Positions 49,511-60,070 of a DNA stretch of 64,000 bases are shown here, in pieces. Within the stretch, counting starts at the first letter, position 1, and every line of letters begins with the position of its first letter. This DNA comes from Viscum album. Its lineage: Eukaryota > Streptophyta > Magnoliopsida > Santalales > Viscaceae. The translations under genes and the position numbers were made by a program. Under the pieces are notes generated by a model, which was not told the origin of the DNA, ran no database searches, and saw only the letters and a list, made by a program, of their open reading frames with translations. The stretch lies in assembly GCA_963277665.1 (NCBI GenBank), contig OY728136.1:803669123-803733122 (forward strand), read 5' to 3'.

Positions 49511-50239
49511 AGTACTTCCCAGAGGGGTTCCTGTTGTGGTTAGCTATTTTCTTCACTTTGGCTTTTTTCTCTATGGATTGATTATTATTGCATATAATCC
49601 TGTAACTACTTACTGTTATTTCCTGCTATTACTTTTATTGTTTACTGCTTACTGCACTATTACCTTCCATATGCTCAATAACTATTAGGCACAAATCTTT
49701 GGGTGGTTTTCGATTGGGATTTAGTCTCCCACCCTATTTGGGACATGCTTTTGGTCCCAAGAAGACTATGTTGTTGCAGGTATGGACAAGGGAAAGCACC
49801 CTTCGACTTCTGGTACATGATTGCTTTGGAGTAGGAGAGCATGTGACCAAGCCGAGGCTTGCGATGTTGAGGAGTTTCTTATATATTTACTTTTACATGT
49901 ACATTGGTGTAGCATTGTATTCAGAATTGTGACTTGTTTGGATTCATTCCTAGACTAATTTATCGTCCATCATTTCATATATACATGTTTGCTCCTGTTG
50001 TTTATTGTTTTAGTCTTCTGCTGTTTATAATTTTTGGATATTCACTACTTCCGTTATTTCATTTTCTTTTACTTCTACTGTGTACTCTTCCAATGATGGT
50101 GTAGTTTCCCCACTATCACAACCATGACTCTCACTACTAGTCGGCAAACTCTGGCATTTGGGGAAATTCGCTTGAGGCCATGTGACCAATTGGGTATGTG
50201 GTGCCCCTGGGTGGCTTCCGGAACCAGGATGTTACAAAG

Positions 50240-50250
50240 TTGTATCAGAG
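50240..50250 (+). promoter_or_regulatory. Primer-binding site (initiator tRNA-Met)
   Basis: TTGTATCAGAG, three bases after the LTR end, against the usual TGGTATCAGAG complementary to plant initiator tRNA-Met. One mismatch. Confidence 0.75.
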
Positions 50251-51632
50251 AATTTCTTTCTCTTGATTTACTGTTTGGATCCATTATCTATGGATATGAC
50301 AGATTCTGTACATGGTAATAAGCTATACCCGGGAGTAGCTAACCTATGTACATGGAAAATCCAATCTACCCCGTTTATTGCAGTTTTATGGTTTTGAGAT
50401 TTTTTGGTTGATATGATTTCACATAGAGTGATTCACATGCTTTATGTTGTTATTATTGCTTCTATTGCGGTTCTATTTCTGTTGCAACCTGATGAGATGA
50501 AGGTATTCCATCTCATGCATCATATAGGAATTTGTTAGAAATCACATTCCATGCATTCTTTCCATTCCATATAGGGTGCATTATCTATTTCATGTTGTTG
50601 TGATAGACGTTGTGTAGATTATGCATGCTGTTGTGATAGATGATTTGATAGAATCCCTGCAGTTTGAAAGAGAAATTTTTTTTATTGTACCTTGCTTAAA
50701 TGAACTCCATATTTTAGTTCATGAGGTGTTATGGGCCCTCATGAATAGGAGTTGGTGGATCATTGACTTCTTTCCCTTGTATTTGATCTGTAGGAGATGT
50801 CAAGATTTGATTCGCAGGGATTATGGGCCCTCATGGATCAGAATTTGGCACCACCATGATTATTTTTCAGTGTTTTCTGGGCTTCAGTGCAGTTTCTGAG
50901 CTACTACCTGGAAAAACCTAGAATACACGGTGTGTACTTCACTACATTCTATGTAGTTTTAGACCGTTTCACTTACTGTGTGAGCAGAAACATGGGGTGG
51001 TGAAAATGTTTTCAGGAACACACAATGTACAGTAGTTACGCACTGCGTAGTAGTGAGCCGTGTACCCGGCCATGTCACTAACAACACATGTTGGGGAATC
51101 TCATGCAGAAAACACCATTTTTGGTAAGAACATGCCGAGTATCCTTGTTCTTGGTACCTGGCCATGTCAAGAACAACACAGGTCAGTGATATCTCTCCTA
51201 TACACGCTGTTTTTGTTCAGAACAAATCGTGTAAAAATCCGCCATGTAGTCAGCTGCGTAACTAACAACAAGGGTCACCGAACCCTTTTCTAGTACACTC
51301 CATGTCCATAGTGAACATTCTGTGTAGTCTAGGATTAAGAGGACCATGTGAGTTATCAATGTAAGGAGACTCAGGAAAGGGAATTGATATCCAGTACACG
51401 CCGTGTGTGGGGGAAACACGTTTTGTAGTCGGGGGTGTTACACGACCAGTTGTGGCTGAAGTACACGCCCATGTGTCTGGCATAAAAATACATGACATGT
51501 AGTTTTTATAAATTAAGTGTAGTCATGTTTTGTATAAATTTCTCATTGTTTTCTCATGTTCCTATTTTGTACTCTTCTGTTCTTTGTCCTTGACAATCCC
51601 GATTTAAGGAATGCTTTTATTTTTTCAGCACT
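50251..51632 (+). other. Element A leader with recurrent dyads
   Basis: Untranslated 1.4 kb before gag. From about 50930 to 51500 it contains many imperfect versions of TACAC-nnn-GTGTA: ATACACGGTGTGTAC (50931), AGTACACGCCGTGTG (51393), AGTACACGCCCATGTG (51461) and others. Short frames across it exist on both strands only because the dyads are self-complementary. A TTTTTTCAG just before the gag ATG could be a splice acceptor. Confidence 0.6.
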
Positions 51633-52829
51633 ATGTCACCGAGACATCCTCCGATTGTATGTCAGCTGACAGATGGTGATCAGACATTGGATATGGCCGA
51701 TCAGGGATCTCCTGCATATCCCCTTATAGATCCACCCACTGTTTCGACCTTCGAACCATCAGTTATACCCGTTACAGGCTCCGATGCGCAGTTCAGGGAT
51801 AACTTCCAATGGATGATGTATACCTTTCAGGGAGTGTCGGCTCCTGCCCCATCGATGGCTGAGTTGACGCGAGTTTTCCAGCAGAGGCATCCTCTTAATT
51901 TCTTAGTGAATGGAGGATTCTATGCTATAGATTCATGTTTAGAGGACATGCTGATGATCTTCAAGCATCTGGAGATACCTCCAGAGAAAAGGGTAAAACT
52001 TGCGACTTATATGCTCTGAGACACCGCCAAGAGGTGGTGGGTGGTGATCTCACAGTCAGGGTGCCATCATAGTATGATATGGGATGAGTTTCAATGCATC
52101 TTCTATGATTACATTTATTTGGAGACTTTGAGGGATAATCGAGCCCAGAAGTTTATGAGTCTCGGGCAGGGTACTATTTCTATTATGGAGTACTCGTCTC
52201 GTTTTACCGAGCTGCAGCGCTTCATGCTGATTCCATTAGGTGATGAGTTTTTCCTTGTTAGGAAGTTTGAGGAAGGACTCAGGAAGGTGATCTGTTCCCT
52301 GGTTAATATCATCAGGTTGACTTTGATATCATCTATAATCAACCAGGCACTGATTACTAAGCGCAATCTGAGGGATTCTGGAGCAGTGAACCAGGGATAT
52401 TTGACATCCAGAGTCAGTGTTCCTCCCACTAATAGCTGGAAACGCCGCAGGGATTCTACTCCAGGAAATCAGGGTAGTCAGAATGTATCTTCAGGTATCC
52501 AGGTTGTATGCTACCAGTGTGGTAGGAGTGGTCATATTAGGCCTCAGTTCCAGAGAGACCCGATGGAGTTCCGATCTTGCAGCATGATGGGCCCTCTTCA
52601 GCGTTTCTGTCAGATATTGTCACCTACAACTCTAGGTAGGGGTTCTTCTATAACCCCATGTGCTGGAGATATATCACATGTTTCTCACCAGTCTGGAAAC
52701 TGTAGTTCTTCTGGACATTCAGACCGAGCTAGAGGTCGCGGCCGTGGTGGTCAGTCACCAGGTTACCAGCGACAAAAGAGTGGATCAGCTCAGAGTGGTA
52801 AGCCTGGGGCACAGGGCCGCGGTACATGA
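51633..52829 (+). pseudogene. Element A gag, one nonsense codon
   Basis: A single reading frame of 399 codons, broken only by TGA at 52017-52019 where the family has Arg (LATYML, stop, DTAKRWW). The product would be the capsid-nucleocapsid protein that packages element RNA. Retrotrans_gag words: FLVNGGFYAIDSCLEDM, KRVKLATYML, RWWVV, WDEFQCIFYDYI, FMSLGQGTISIMEYSSRF, FEEGLRKVI. The zinc knuckle at residues 293-306 is CYQCGRSGHIRPQF, with the last Cys changed to Phe. The C-terminus is Arg/Gly/Gln rich. The start at 51633 is the first ATG of the frame and gives a usual N-terminus. This is the best preserved coding sequence in the window. Confidence 0.88.
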
Positions 52830-52892
52830 CAAAAATTCACCATGGAGTAGACCTATCAGGAGTAGGATCAAAGATCTTCTACTGTTCGAGGT

Positions 52893-53310
52893 ATGATCTT
52901 AGTAGCCTCAGTTTTATCATTATCCCTTTTCGATACTAGTGCTTCGCTTAGCTTTATCACTATTACTATTGTAGAGAGCCTTCGGCTCTGTGTCATTTCG
53001 TCTGCTGACATGTTGACTCTTGATACACTGTTGGGGATGAGGACATGTAGCGTACGTCAGTGCAATGAGTGTCCTCTGGAGGTTGCAGTGTGTCACTTAT
53101 TATGGGACCTCTATGTCCTATAGATGACAGGCTATGATGTCATTCTAGGTATGGACTGGCTAGTTCCCTTCTAGACTGTCGTCGATTGCTATCGCCGAAG
53201 GGTGAGTTTTGTATCACCAGAGTGTAGATACTTTCTTCATAGAGGTTAGTGGGATGTCCAGGCAGGTAGATATGGACCTGAACATCATGGGCTCGGAGGA
53301 GTTATAACCC
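52893..53310 (+). pseudogene. Element A protease
   Basis: SLSLFDTSASLSFIT (active site near 52932) matches VLFDTGAS.SFI, with the invariant Gly changed to Ser. The frame continues to CPLEVAV, DLYVL, stop (53121-53123), then MTGYDVILGMDWLV and VVDCYRRRVSF. These are standard for plant gypsy protease and its linker to RT. Same frame on both sides of the stop, so a single nonsense change separates them. It would cleave the Gag-Pol polyprotein. Confidence 0.8.
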
Positions 53311-53428
53311 AGATTTCCAGTCTTTATCTAGATGACCAGGGACTTCACATTTAGGCATTCTTCCAGTGGTGGATCATTTCAAGGATGTCATTCTAGAAGA
53401 CTTTTTAGGTTTACCTCCATAGCGTGAG

Positions 53429-54150
53429 GTAGAATTCTCGATTGAGCTCATTCCAGGAGTGGCACCAGTGTCCATTCCTCCTTATAGAATGGATACACCA
53501 GATTTGCAGGAGCTCAAGAAGCAGTTGGAGGAGTTGCAGGCAATGGGTTTCATCCAAACCAGTACTTCTCCTTGGGGTTCGCCTGTCCTGTTTGCAAAGA
53601 AGGAATACGACACCCTTAGGCTTTGAGTGGATTATTTGAAGCTGAACCAGTTGACGGTAATGAACCAATATTCCTTGCTGAGGATTGATGACCTCTTTGA
53701 TCTGCTTCGAGGAGCCTAAGTGTACTCAAAGATCTTCTTGAGGTCTGGTTGTCATTAGTTACGCGTTAGACCATCTGATATACCTCTTACAACCATCAGA
53801 AGATGGTATGGTCTATATGAGTATACAGTCAAGCCTTTCAGTCTCACGAATGCACCAACAGTTTTTATGGTAGTGATGAACCGAGTGTTCCATCCATACA
53901 TGGGCTCTTTCGTGGTGGTCTCCGTGGTCGATATGTTGGGGGTACTCTCACACACAACATGACCATGCTACCCATCTTGAGATCATTCTGAGTACAATGA
54001 GAGAGCATCAGTTATATGCTAATCTCTTGAAATTCCACTTTTAGATGGACCAGATTTACTTCTTGGGTGACATTATCTCATAGACAGGAGTATCAGTAGA
54101 CCTAGAGAAAGTGAGAGCTGTAGTTTCCTAGGAGAATTCGAAGAATTAAT
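53429..54150 (+). pseudogene. Element A reverse transcriptase
   Basis: [20 protein letters not shown], then [52 protein letters not shown]. Motif A reads KIFLRSGCH where KIDLRSGYH is expected, so the first catalytic Asp is gone. After [16 protein letters not shown], the FVVVFIDDIL box reads [10 protein letters not shown], losing another. Stops occur at DTLRL*, GA*VYSK and CH*L, and the frame shifts after motif C (about 53960-54150). Inactive but unmistakable. Confidence 0.88.
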
Positions 54151-54155
54151 TTGAG

Positions 54156-54705
54156 GTGCGGAGTTTTCTACGACTGGCTGGATACTACAGGAATTTTATA
54201 CAGGACTTTTCACGCCTTGCAGCACCACTGATAGGTCTAACCAAGAAGGGTGAAAAGTTATTATGGTCAGATTCCTGTGAGTCAGCCTTTCAGGATCTGA
54301 AAGGGAGGTTGACATCAGCACCGATACAATTCTTGCTAGAGCCGAGAAAGATCTATAAAGTCTAATATAATGCTTCAGATGTAGAATTTGGATTTTTTCT
54401 TATGAAGGGAGATGGAGTTGTTGCTTATAGGTCTCGACAGTTGAGGCCACATGAGAGGAACTTCCCAACGCACGATCTGGAGTTGGCAGCTGTTGTTCAT
54501 GCCTTACGTTGTTGGAGACATTATCTTCCGGGAGAGAACTTTGTGGTGTTTACCGACCACAAGAGTCTCAAGTAAATCTTTACTCAGTGTGATCTGAATA
54601 TGAGACAATATAGGTTGGTCGAGTATCTTCATTCCTTAGACATTGATCTTTCCTATAAGCCAGGAATGGGGAACACAGTTGTTGATGCGTTGAGCAGGAG
54701 AACTT
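54156..54705 (+). pseudogene. Element A RNase H and tether
   Basis: Starts with MRSFLRLAGYYRNFI, the end of RT, then LAAPLIGLTKKGEKLLW, FQDLKGRLTSAPI. The RNase H fold follows: [13 protein letters not shown] (first catalytic Asp of DAS changed to Asn), [40 protein letters not shown], stop, IFTQ, LNMRQYR and VVDALSRRT. Two in-frame stops (about 54364 and 54573). The domain would degrade the RNA strand of the hybrid during copying. Confidence 0.85.
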
Positions 54706-56250
54706 AGATTCAGGCAGTTCAAGAGGCCAGTAGTGAGTGGAAGCTTATGGATCTGTTCACTGAGATGCACATGGAGGTGCATGATAGATAGGGACAAATA
54801 TTTCTATCTTCTATATCTGTTACCTCTACCCTTCTCGATCGGGTACAAATAAGACAACTATCAGACTCAGAAGGACTAGTCCTGCGAGAGAGTGTGTTAG
54901 GAGTGGACCCTCTTCCTGGATGGATAGTGGGCAAGGATGAGATCTTGTGTTTCTCGGGACGCGTATGGTTACTAGTAGACATATGTAAGGAACTGATGTG
55001 GGATTTTCATTCTTTAGTTTGGTCAGTTCATCCTGGCATCACCAAGATGTATCATGATCTACACCACCAGTATTGGTGTCCAGGTATGAAGAGATATGTT
55101 GCTAGGTTTGTCATGAGATGTTCTACTTGTCAGTAAGTTTAAGAGGAGCATAAGTGACCAGCATGGATTTTACAACATTTTCCCATTCCCAAGTGTAAGT
55201 GGAACAATGTCATTATAGTCTTTGTGATTGGGTTACTGAGGTCACATAGAGGGAGTGATACAATTTGGGTTTTCATCAACAGGATTACAAAGATTGCTCA
55301 CTTCATGCCGATCAAGGAGAACTTCAATGTTGATGAGCTAGGGCAGTTGTACATCTGAGAGATTGTACTTATGCATGGAGTTCAAAAATCCATTGTTTAT
55401 GATAGGTATGTGCGTTTTACATCTTGGTTCTGGCAGGGGCTTCAGGAGGCTTTGGGTACAAAGGTAATTTTGAGCATAGCATACCATCCCCAGACAGATG
55501 GCCAGTCAATGCGTACGATCCAGGGGCTTGAGGATATGCTCTGAGCTTGCATTCTAGAAATCAAAGTTTTTTGGGAGAACTATAATCCTATTTTGGAGTT
55601 TGCCTATAACAACAGTTTTCAGGAAAATTTTTAGATGGAAACTTACGAGGCTTTGTACTGTAGGCCATGTCGATCACCTTTGTGCTGGTTGGAGGCAGGA
55701 GAGGCATCATTGCTGGGAACTCATCTTGTTCCGGAGACCTCAGAGTAGATAGATTTGATTCAAAAGAGGATGGCTACAGCATAGTCTTGACATAAGTCAT
55801 GTGATGATCAACGGAGACGACCTCTGGGGGTTGAGGCCAAGGATCAGGTTTTCATACGTGTCTCACTAAGGTTGGGACATAAGAGGATTCAGAGAGAGGG
55901 TTATCTTTCACCATAGTATGACAGACCGTTTGAGGTATTAGAGAGAGTTGGGCTGGTTTCTTATCGATTAAAGTTACCTCATAGGTACCTGGTTTTTCAT
56001 GATGTCTTGCACGTTTCTCAGCTCCGACGTTACTTTTCAGACCCGTCACATGTCATTCAACCCGACGAAGTTGAGCTTGAAGTATATGCGTCATTTGAGG
56101 AGAATCCTATCCGGATTGTCAATCGTAGTACGAAGGTTCTCCATGGCTGGTCTTTTCCTCTGGTATGAGTTCTATGGCAGCATGGGTGAGTACAGGACGA
56201 GACCTGGGAGAGGGAGGCAGATTTACGATCGTAGTGGCAAGAGTTGTTCG
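54706..56250 (+). pseudogene. Element A integrase with chromodomain
   Basis: The zinc-binding H2C2 module is well kept (HSLVWSVHPGITKMYHDL to CSTCQ, 55008-55136). In the core, MDF.TGLP reads IVFVIGLL (first catalytic Asp lost). IVYDRYVRFTSWFW keeps the second Asp. YHPQTDGQSMRT has Met for the catalytic Glu. Then comes EFAYNNSF, the GPY/F-like YDRPFEVLERVG, VSYRLKLP and FHDVLHVSQLRRYF. The C-terminus EENPIRIVNRSTKVL, then VLWQHG, ETWERE (about 56085-56200) is a chromodomain, which in chromoviruses steers insertion to particular chromatin. Many stops. Confidence 0.85.
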
Positions 56251-56300
56251 GCGCTTCTTCTTCTATGCCTCGCTAGGGAAATTCAGGGATGAATTTCATT

Positions 56301-56310
56301 AAGGGGGAAG
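56301..56310 (+). promoter_or_regulatory. Polypurine tract of element A
   Basis: AAGGGGGAAG, two bases before the 3' LTR TGTACG. This is the primer for plus-strand synthesis. Confidence 0.85.
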
Positions 56311-56312
56311 TT

Positions 56313-58524
56313 TGTACGAATCCAGATCTTCATTTTAGGTATGTTTTTCCTTTTCTGGTCATTTTTGAGAAAAAGAGGAAAATCTGGAAATTTTTGAAAT
56401 ACACATCGTGTACTTTGATGTCGCGCCAGGCCGTGTGCTGGCCGTGTCTGGGCCACACACATGGTGTGTAGGGGAGATGTGTATGACGCTTAAAGCGGAG
56501 TACAAAAATCAATGTACATTATGTGTACCCCATAAGTACACGTCGTGTAATTTTTTTTTTCATTAAATAGATCGGGGTCGCGCCTAATCGATGAAAACAC
56601 CTTCTTATATAGGTTCCTCGACCGAGAGTGACCCGTACAGCCTTGAACACCATCCAAGCACCTAAGCCTATGTTTATATTCCGAATTGATCATCGTTGAT
56701 TGCGTTGGAACCACAGGAGTGATTTCTTCCTTCTTTTTGGGTTTCATTCCCTGATTCTCCCTCTTTCTCAGGATATCGTGGGTTGAACTTTCTGTTCATT
56801 TTCATAGATCTACGCCATTCTAAGGAGATTCAAGCCTTGTGGTAAAAGTATATTGATCTCATAGCATCAAGGTAGGTGGTTTCTTCCTTAACTTTCGATG
56901 TCTTTGAGTTTTATGTGCAATTCCACCAATACCCATGAATGGGGTATTTCGTGTTTACTTTTTTGAACATGTTGTTTTCCTTCCTTGATTGTATGTTTGT
57001 GTAGAGGTAAATTTGATCATGATTGTATGTAATTTATATTCTTGGATGTTTTACCATGCCATGTTCTTGTTATAACCATTGAGTTTTGTATCCTTTGGCC
57101 ATTATACTTGTTTTCCTTTCCTTGTGACTATAGGATGGAATGATATTTCTGGACATTCTTGTTATGCTGTAGACTGGTTAGCCAAGTAGCTCTATATGTG
57201 CACTTTGTCCATATAGTATTATTATGCACTGACTTGAATGGGACCATGGGAACATGGGGCTATAGACTACAAGGTATAGACCGAGTGGGCTTCCCAGAGA
57301 GTCTTGGACATTATAGGCTATACGGGGATTGACCGAGTGAGCTTCCTCAGAGAGTCATAAAAATTATAGACTATATGGGATAGACCGAGTGTGCTTCCCA
57401 GAGAATCTTGGATATTATAGACTACAGGAGGGTAGACTGAGTGAGATTCCTCAGAGATTATTTCCTTTGTTTGAATTTCTTTAAAACCTTTCTAGGCTAC
57501 AGAAGGAGTTGACTGAGCGATCTTCCTTAGAGAGTCTGGGATAGACCTAAGACTATAGAAGGAATTGACCATGTGAGCTTCCTCAAAGGGATTATAGACC
57601 TTGGGGATATAAGAGGGTTAAACCATGTGATCTTCCTCAAAGAGTCTCTGACTAACCTAGACTATAAGGGGAATTGACCAAGCGAGCTTCCCCAAAGAGT
57701 CATTTTAATTCGTATAACCAAACCAAAGGGGCTAGTCTTAGTGCACTACCCAAAGGGTTGTGGGTACTTCTTGGATAGGACCAGAGGGGTTGGCTGCGAG
57801 TACTTCCTAGAGGGGTTCCTGTTGTGGTTAGCTGTTTTCTTCACTGGTTCTTGTTGTTCTATGGATTGATTATTATTTCATATCATCCTGTTACTACTTA
57901 CTGTTACTACATACTATTACTATTACTATTTATTGCTTACTCAACTATTACCTGGCATATGCTCATTGATTGTTAGACACATATCTTCGGGTGGTTGCCT
58001 ACTGGGATTTAGTTTCACACCATGTTTGTGTGATGATTTTGGGCCCAAGTAGACTATGTTGTTTCAGGTATAGACAAGGGCACGAACCCTTCGAATTTTG
58101 GTACTTCATTGCTTTGGAGAAGGAGAGCATCGGGCCAAGATGAGGCTTGCGATGCTGAGGAGTTTCTTATCTGTTTACCTTTCCTTATACTTTGATTTAG
58201 CATTGTATTCAAAATTGTGACTTGTTTGGCTACTTTCTTAGACATATGTATCATGAATCATTTCGTATATACATGTGTGCTCCACCTATTTATTATTTTA
58301 GTCTTCTGCTGCTTATTGTTCTTAGATATTCACTACTTCCGGTATTGCATTTTTGTTTACTTATGATGTGTACTCTACCAATGTGGTCATAGTTTCCCCA
58401 CTATCACACCAAAGTCCCTCACTACTAGTCGGCAGCCTCTGGCATTTGGGTAAATGTGTTTGAGGCCATGTGACCGACTGGGTACGGGGCGCCCCTGGGT
58501 GGCTTCCAGAACTGGGATGTTACA
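56313..58524 (+). repeat. Element A 3' LTR
   Basis: TGTACGAATCC to GGGATGTTACA. Contains the same dyads (about 56396, 56513, 56534), CATTAAATAG (about 56561) and the 53-57-bp repeats (57240-57720) as the 5' copy. The frame 58470-58700 runs out of the LTR into element B and is a chance join. Confidence 0.9.
57240..57815. repeat. 53-57-bp tandem repeats in the 3' LTR
   Basis: The same GACCGAGTG, GCTTCC, AGAGAGTC units as at 48950-49510. Copy order appears conserved, so the array predates insertion. Confidence 0.8.
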
Positions 58525-58529
58525 TTAAT
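58525..58529. repeat. Target-site duplication of element A, right
   Basis: TTAAT, against ATAAT at 47993-47997. Confidence 0.6.
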
Positions 58530-60070
58530 GGAGTTCTAACCCATATGGGGATTGATAAGGATTCTATATTCACTAAACTAAAAAAGGCAGATGAAGGAAT
58601 TTCAAAGGATGGGGAGAAAATAATATTTTTTCAAATGATTGAGAAAAAATACTTTTTAGAGAGGATAATGAATTCTCAATCTGATGATAAATACTTTTAG
58701 AAGAAAATAATTGGTCTGTATGATGAAATATTAGAAAGATTTTTTTGGAAATATGGTGTTATAAATTTTTTAAAGTTTCTATGTGTTGAATCTATACACG
58801 AAATAAAGAATAATTACTCATTAATTCTCATAGATCAAATTTCTCTAAACTCTCTGGTAGAAAAAAGATTCATCGGGAAGTAAATGATCATTTTTTGTGA
58901 GATAACATGATGTTTGAAATTTTTTATTCTGTGTCTTGATGTTTGATTTGTAAACAGGTGAAATCTTTGAGGAATCACACTAGAGTCATGAACCCACGAT
59001 TTATCCATGTGTCGGCATGTGGTTAATGTGCTATGAGCTTTGTGAATGAAATTTCAAATAATCCTATAAATAATGATGCAATATAGTTTATTGTTGATCA
59101 CCTAACCAAATTAGAAAATATTCTTTATATAAGAGAAGACCATACAAAAGAGTGCCTCAGAAGAATATATATTTATGATTTCTTAATATTACATGGAGAA
59201 CCACTATCAATTATTTCTTATTAAGATCCCCATTTTATGTCAAAATTTTGGAACAGTATTTAGAAACCTTTTGACATAGAGCTAAAATTGATCACATCAT
59301 TCCATACTCAAATAAATAGAAAATATGAAAGTAAAAATTAAGTAATGGATGAAATTTTGAGGTTATACTCACTCGAATTTCATGTTATGTGGAATTCGTA
59401 CTTACCTATAGTAGTGTTTTCCTATAATAATAGTTTCCATTTATGTATCAAATGGATCTGTTTATAGCATTATATATAAATATAAGACATAATAAAACTT
59501 TTTGGGATGATTTTGGTGAATGGAAACTCATAGGCCTTGAACATGGTGACGTTACGACAACAAAGGTGAAGGATATTCATGCTCATATTGGAGAAGTTAA
59601 AATTAGGTAAAATAGTTATGTAGATAATTATAGGATAGATTTGGTGTTCCAAGTTTGAGATCATGTTTTATGTAATATAACTACATGGAAGGGTATTATT
59701 TGGTTTAGTATAAAGGTGAAACTAAACCCCATGTACATGAGACCCTTTCATATTATTGAAATGGTAGGAGCTATTCCTCATTATTTGGAAATTACACCAA
59801 ATATATCAAAGGCACGTGATGTGTTCCATAAATATTTGTTAAGGATGTACATAAATTACTCAACAAATGTTATCATATCTGATGACATATAGTTGGAACA
59901 TGAACAATCATATTGTGAAGAATCTATCTATATGCTTTATACCAAAGAAATTGTATAAGGTAATAGGGGACTTGTGTATTAATTTTACTGTGGAGAAATA
60001 ACAAAATGGATGAACCAATAATTGAACTAGAGGATTATACGAAGGAGATATAAATAAATATCTTTTTGAG
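58530..60070 (+). pseudogene. Element B integrase and chromodomain relic
   Basis: Continues the pol gene of B after element A. H2C2 remnant SGRKKIHREV, then CLICKQVKS (about 58850-58970). The core has SFVNEIS (MDF to MSF, first Asp lost), FIVDHLTK, REDHTKECLRRIYIYD, LHGEPLSIISY (second Asp to Tyr), HTQINRKYES (Glu kept), FSYNNSFH. The C-terminal module: NPMYMRPFHIIEMVG, ITPNISKARDVFHKYLLRMY, then YCEESIYMLYTKEIV. Last, LLWRNNKMDEPIIELEDY (about 59970-60030) is a chromodomain end (VLWRNH..EEATWE.ED). The right LTR begins at 60071 about 30 bp later. Confidence 0.72.

Larger units (their letters stand above)
47998..50236 (+). repeat. Element A 5' LTR
   Basis: Aligns end to end with 56313-58524, from AGTAAGAACC/TGTACGAATCC to GGATGTTACA. 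It contains a dyad-rich start (48084-48260), a TATA-like CATTAAATAG (about 48272) and a block of 53-57-bp repeats (48950-49470). Compared with the 3' LTR it has about 22 extra bases at 48099-48120. The short frames inside (49699-49932, 50124-50318) are not genes. Confidence 0.9.
47998..58524 (+). mobile_element. Element A: structurally complete gypsy chromovirus (Tekay/Del-like), 10.5 kb
   Basis: LTRs of 2239 and 2212 bp (47998-50236, 56313-58524), a primer site for initiator tRNA-Met, gag, pol with protease, RT, RNase H, integrase and a chromodomain, and a polypurine tract. Ends fit TGTA...TTACA, with the left start mutated to AGTA. It sits in the pol gene of element B with near-identical 5-bp duplications. 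It is disabled by nonsense codons, frameshifts and lost catalytic residues. By eye the LTRs differ at perhaps one in seven positions, so it is not recent. Lineage rests on the long LTR, Met primer and chromodomain. Confidence 0.9.

Noticed and set aside
50959..51498. Several frames on both strands in the leader of element A
   Set aside because: Self-complementary dyads open frames on both strands; none shows a domain.
58470..58700. 76-codon frame starting in the 3' LTR of element A
   Set aside because: Chance fusion across the A/B junction.
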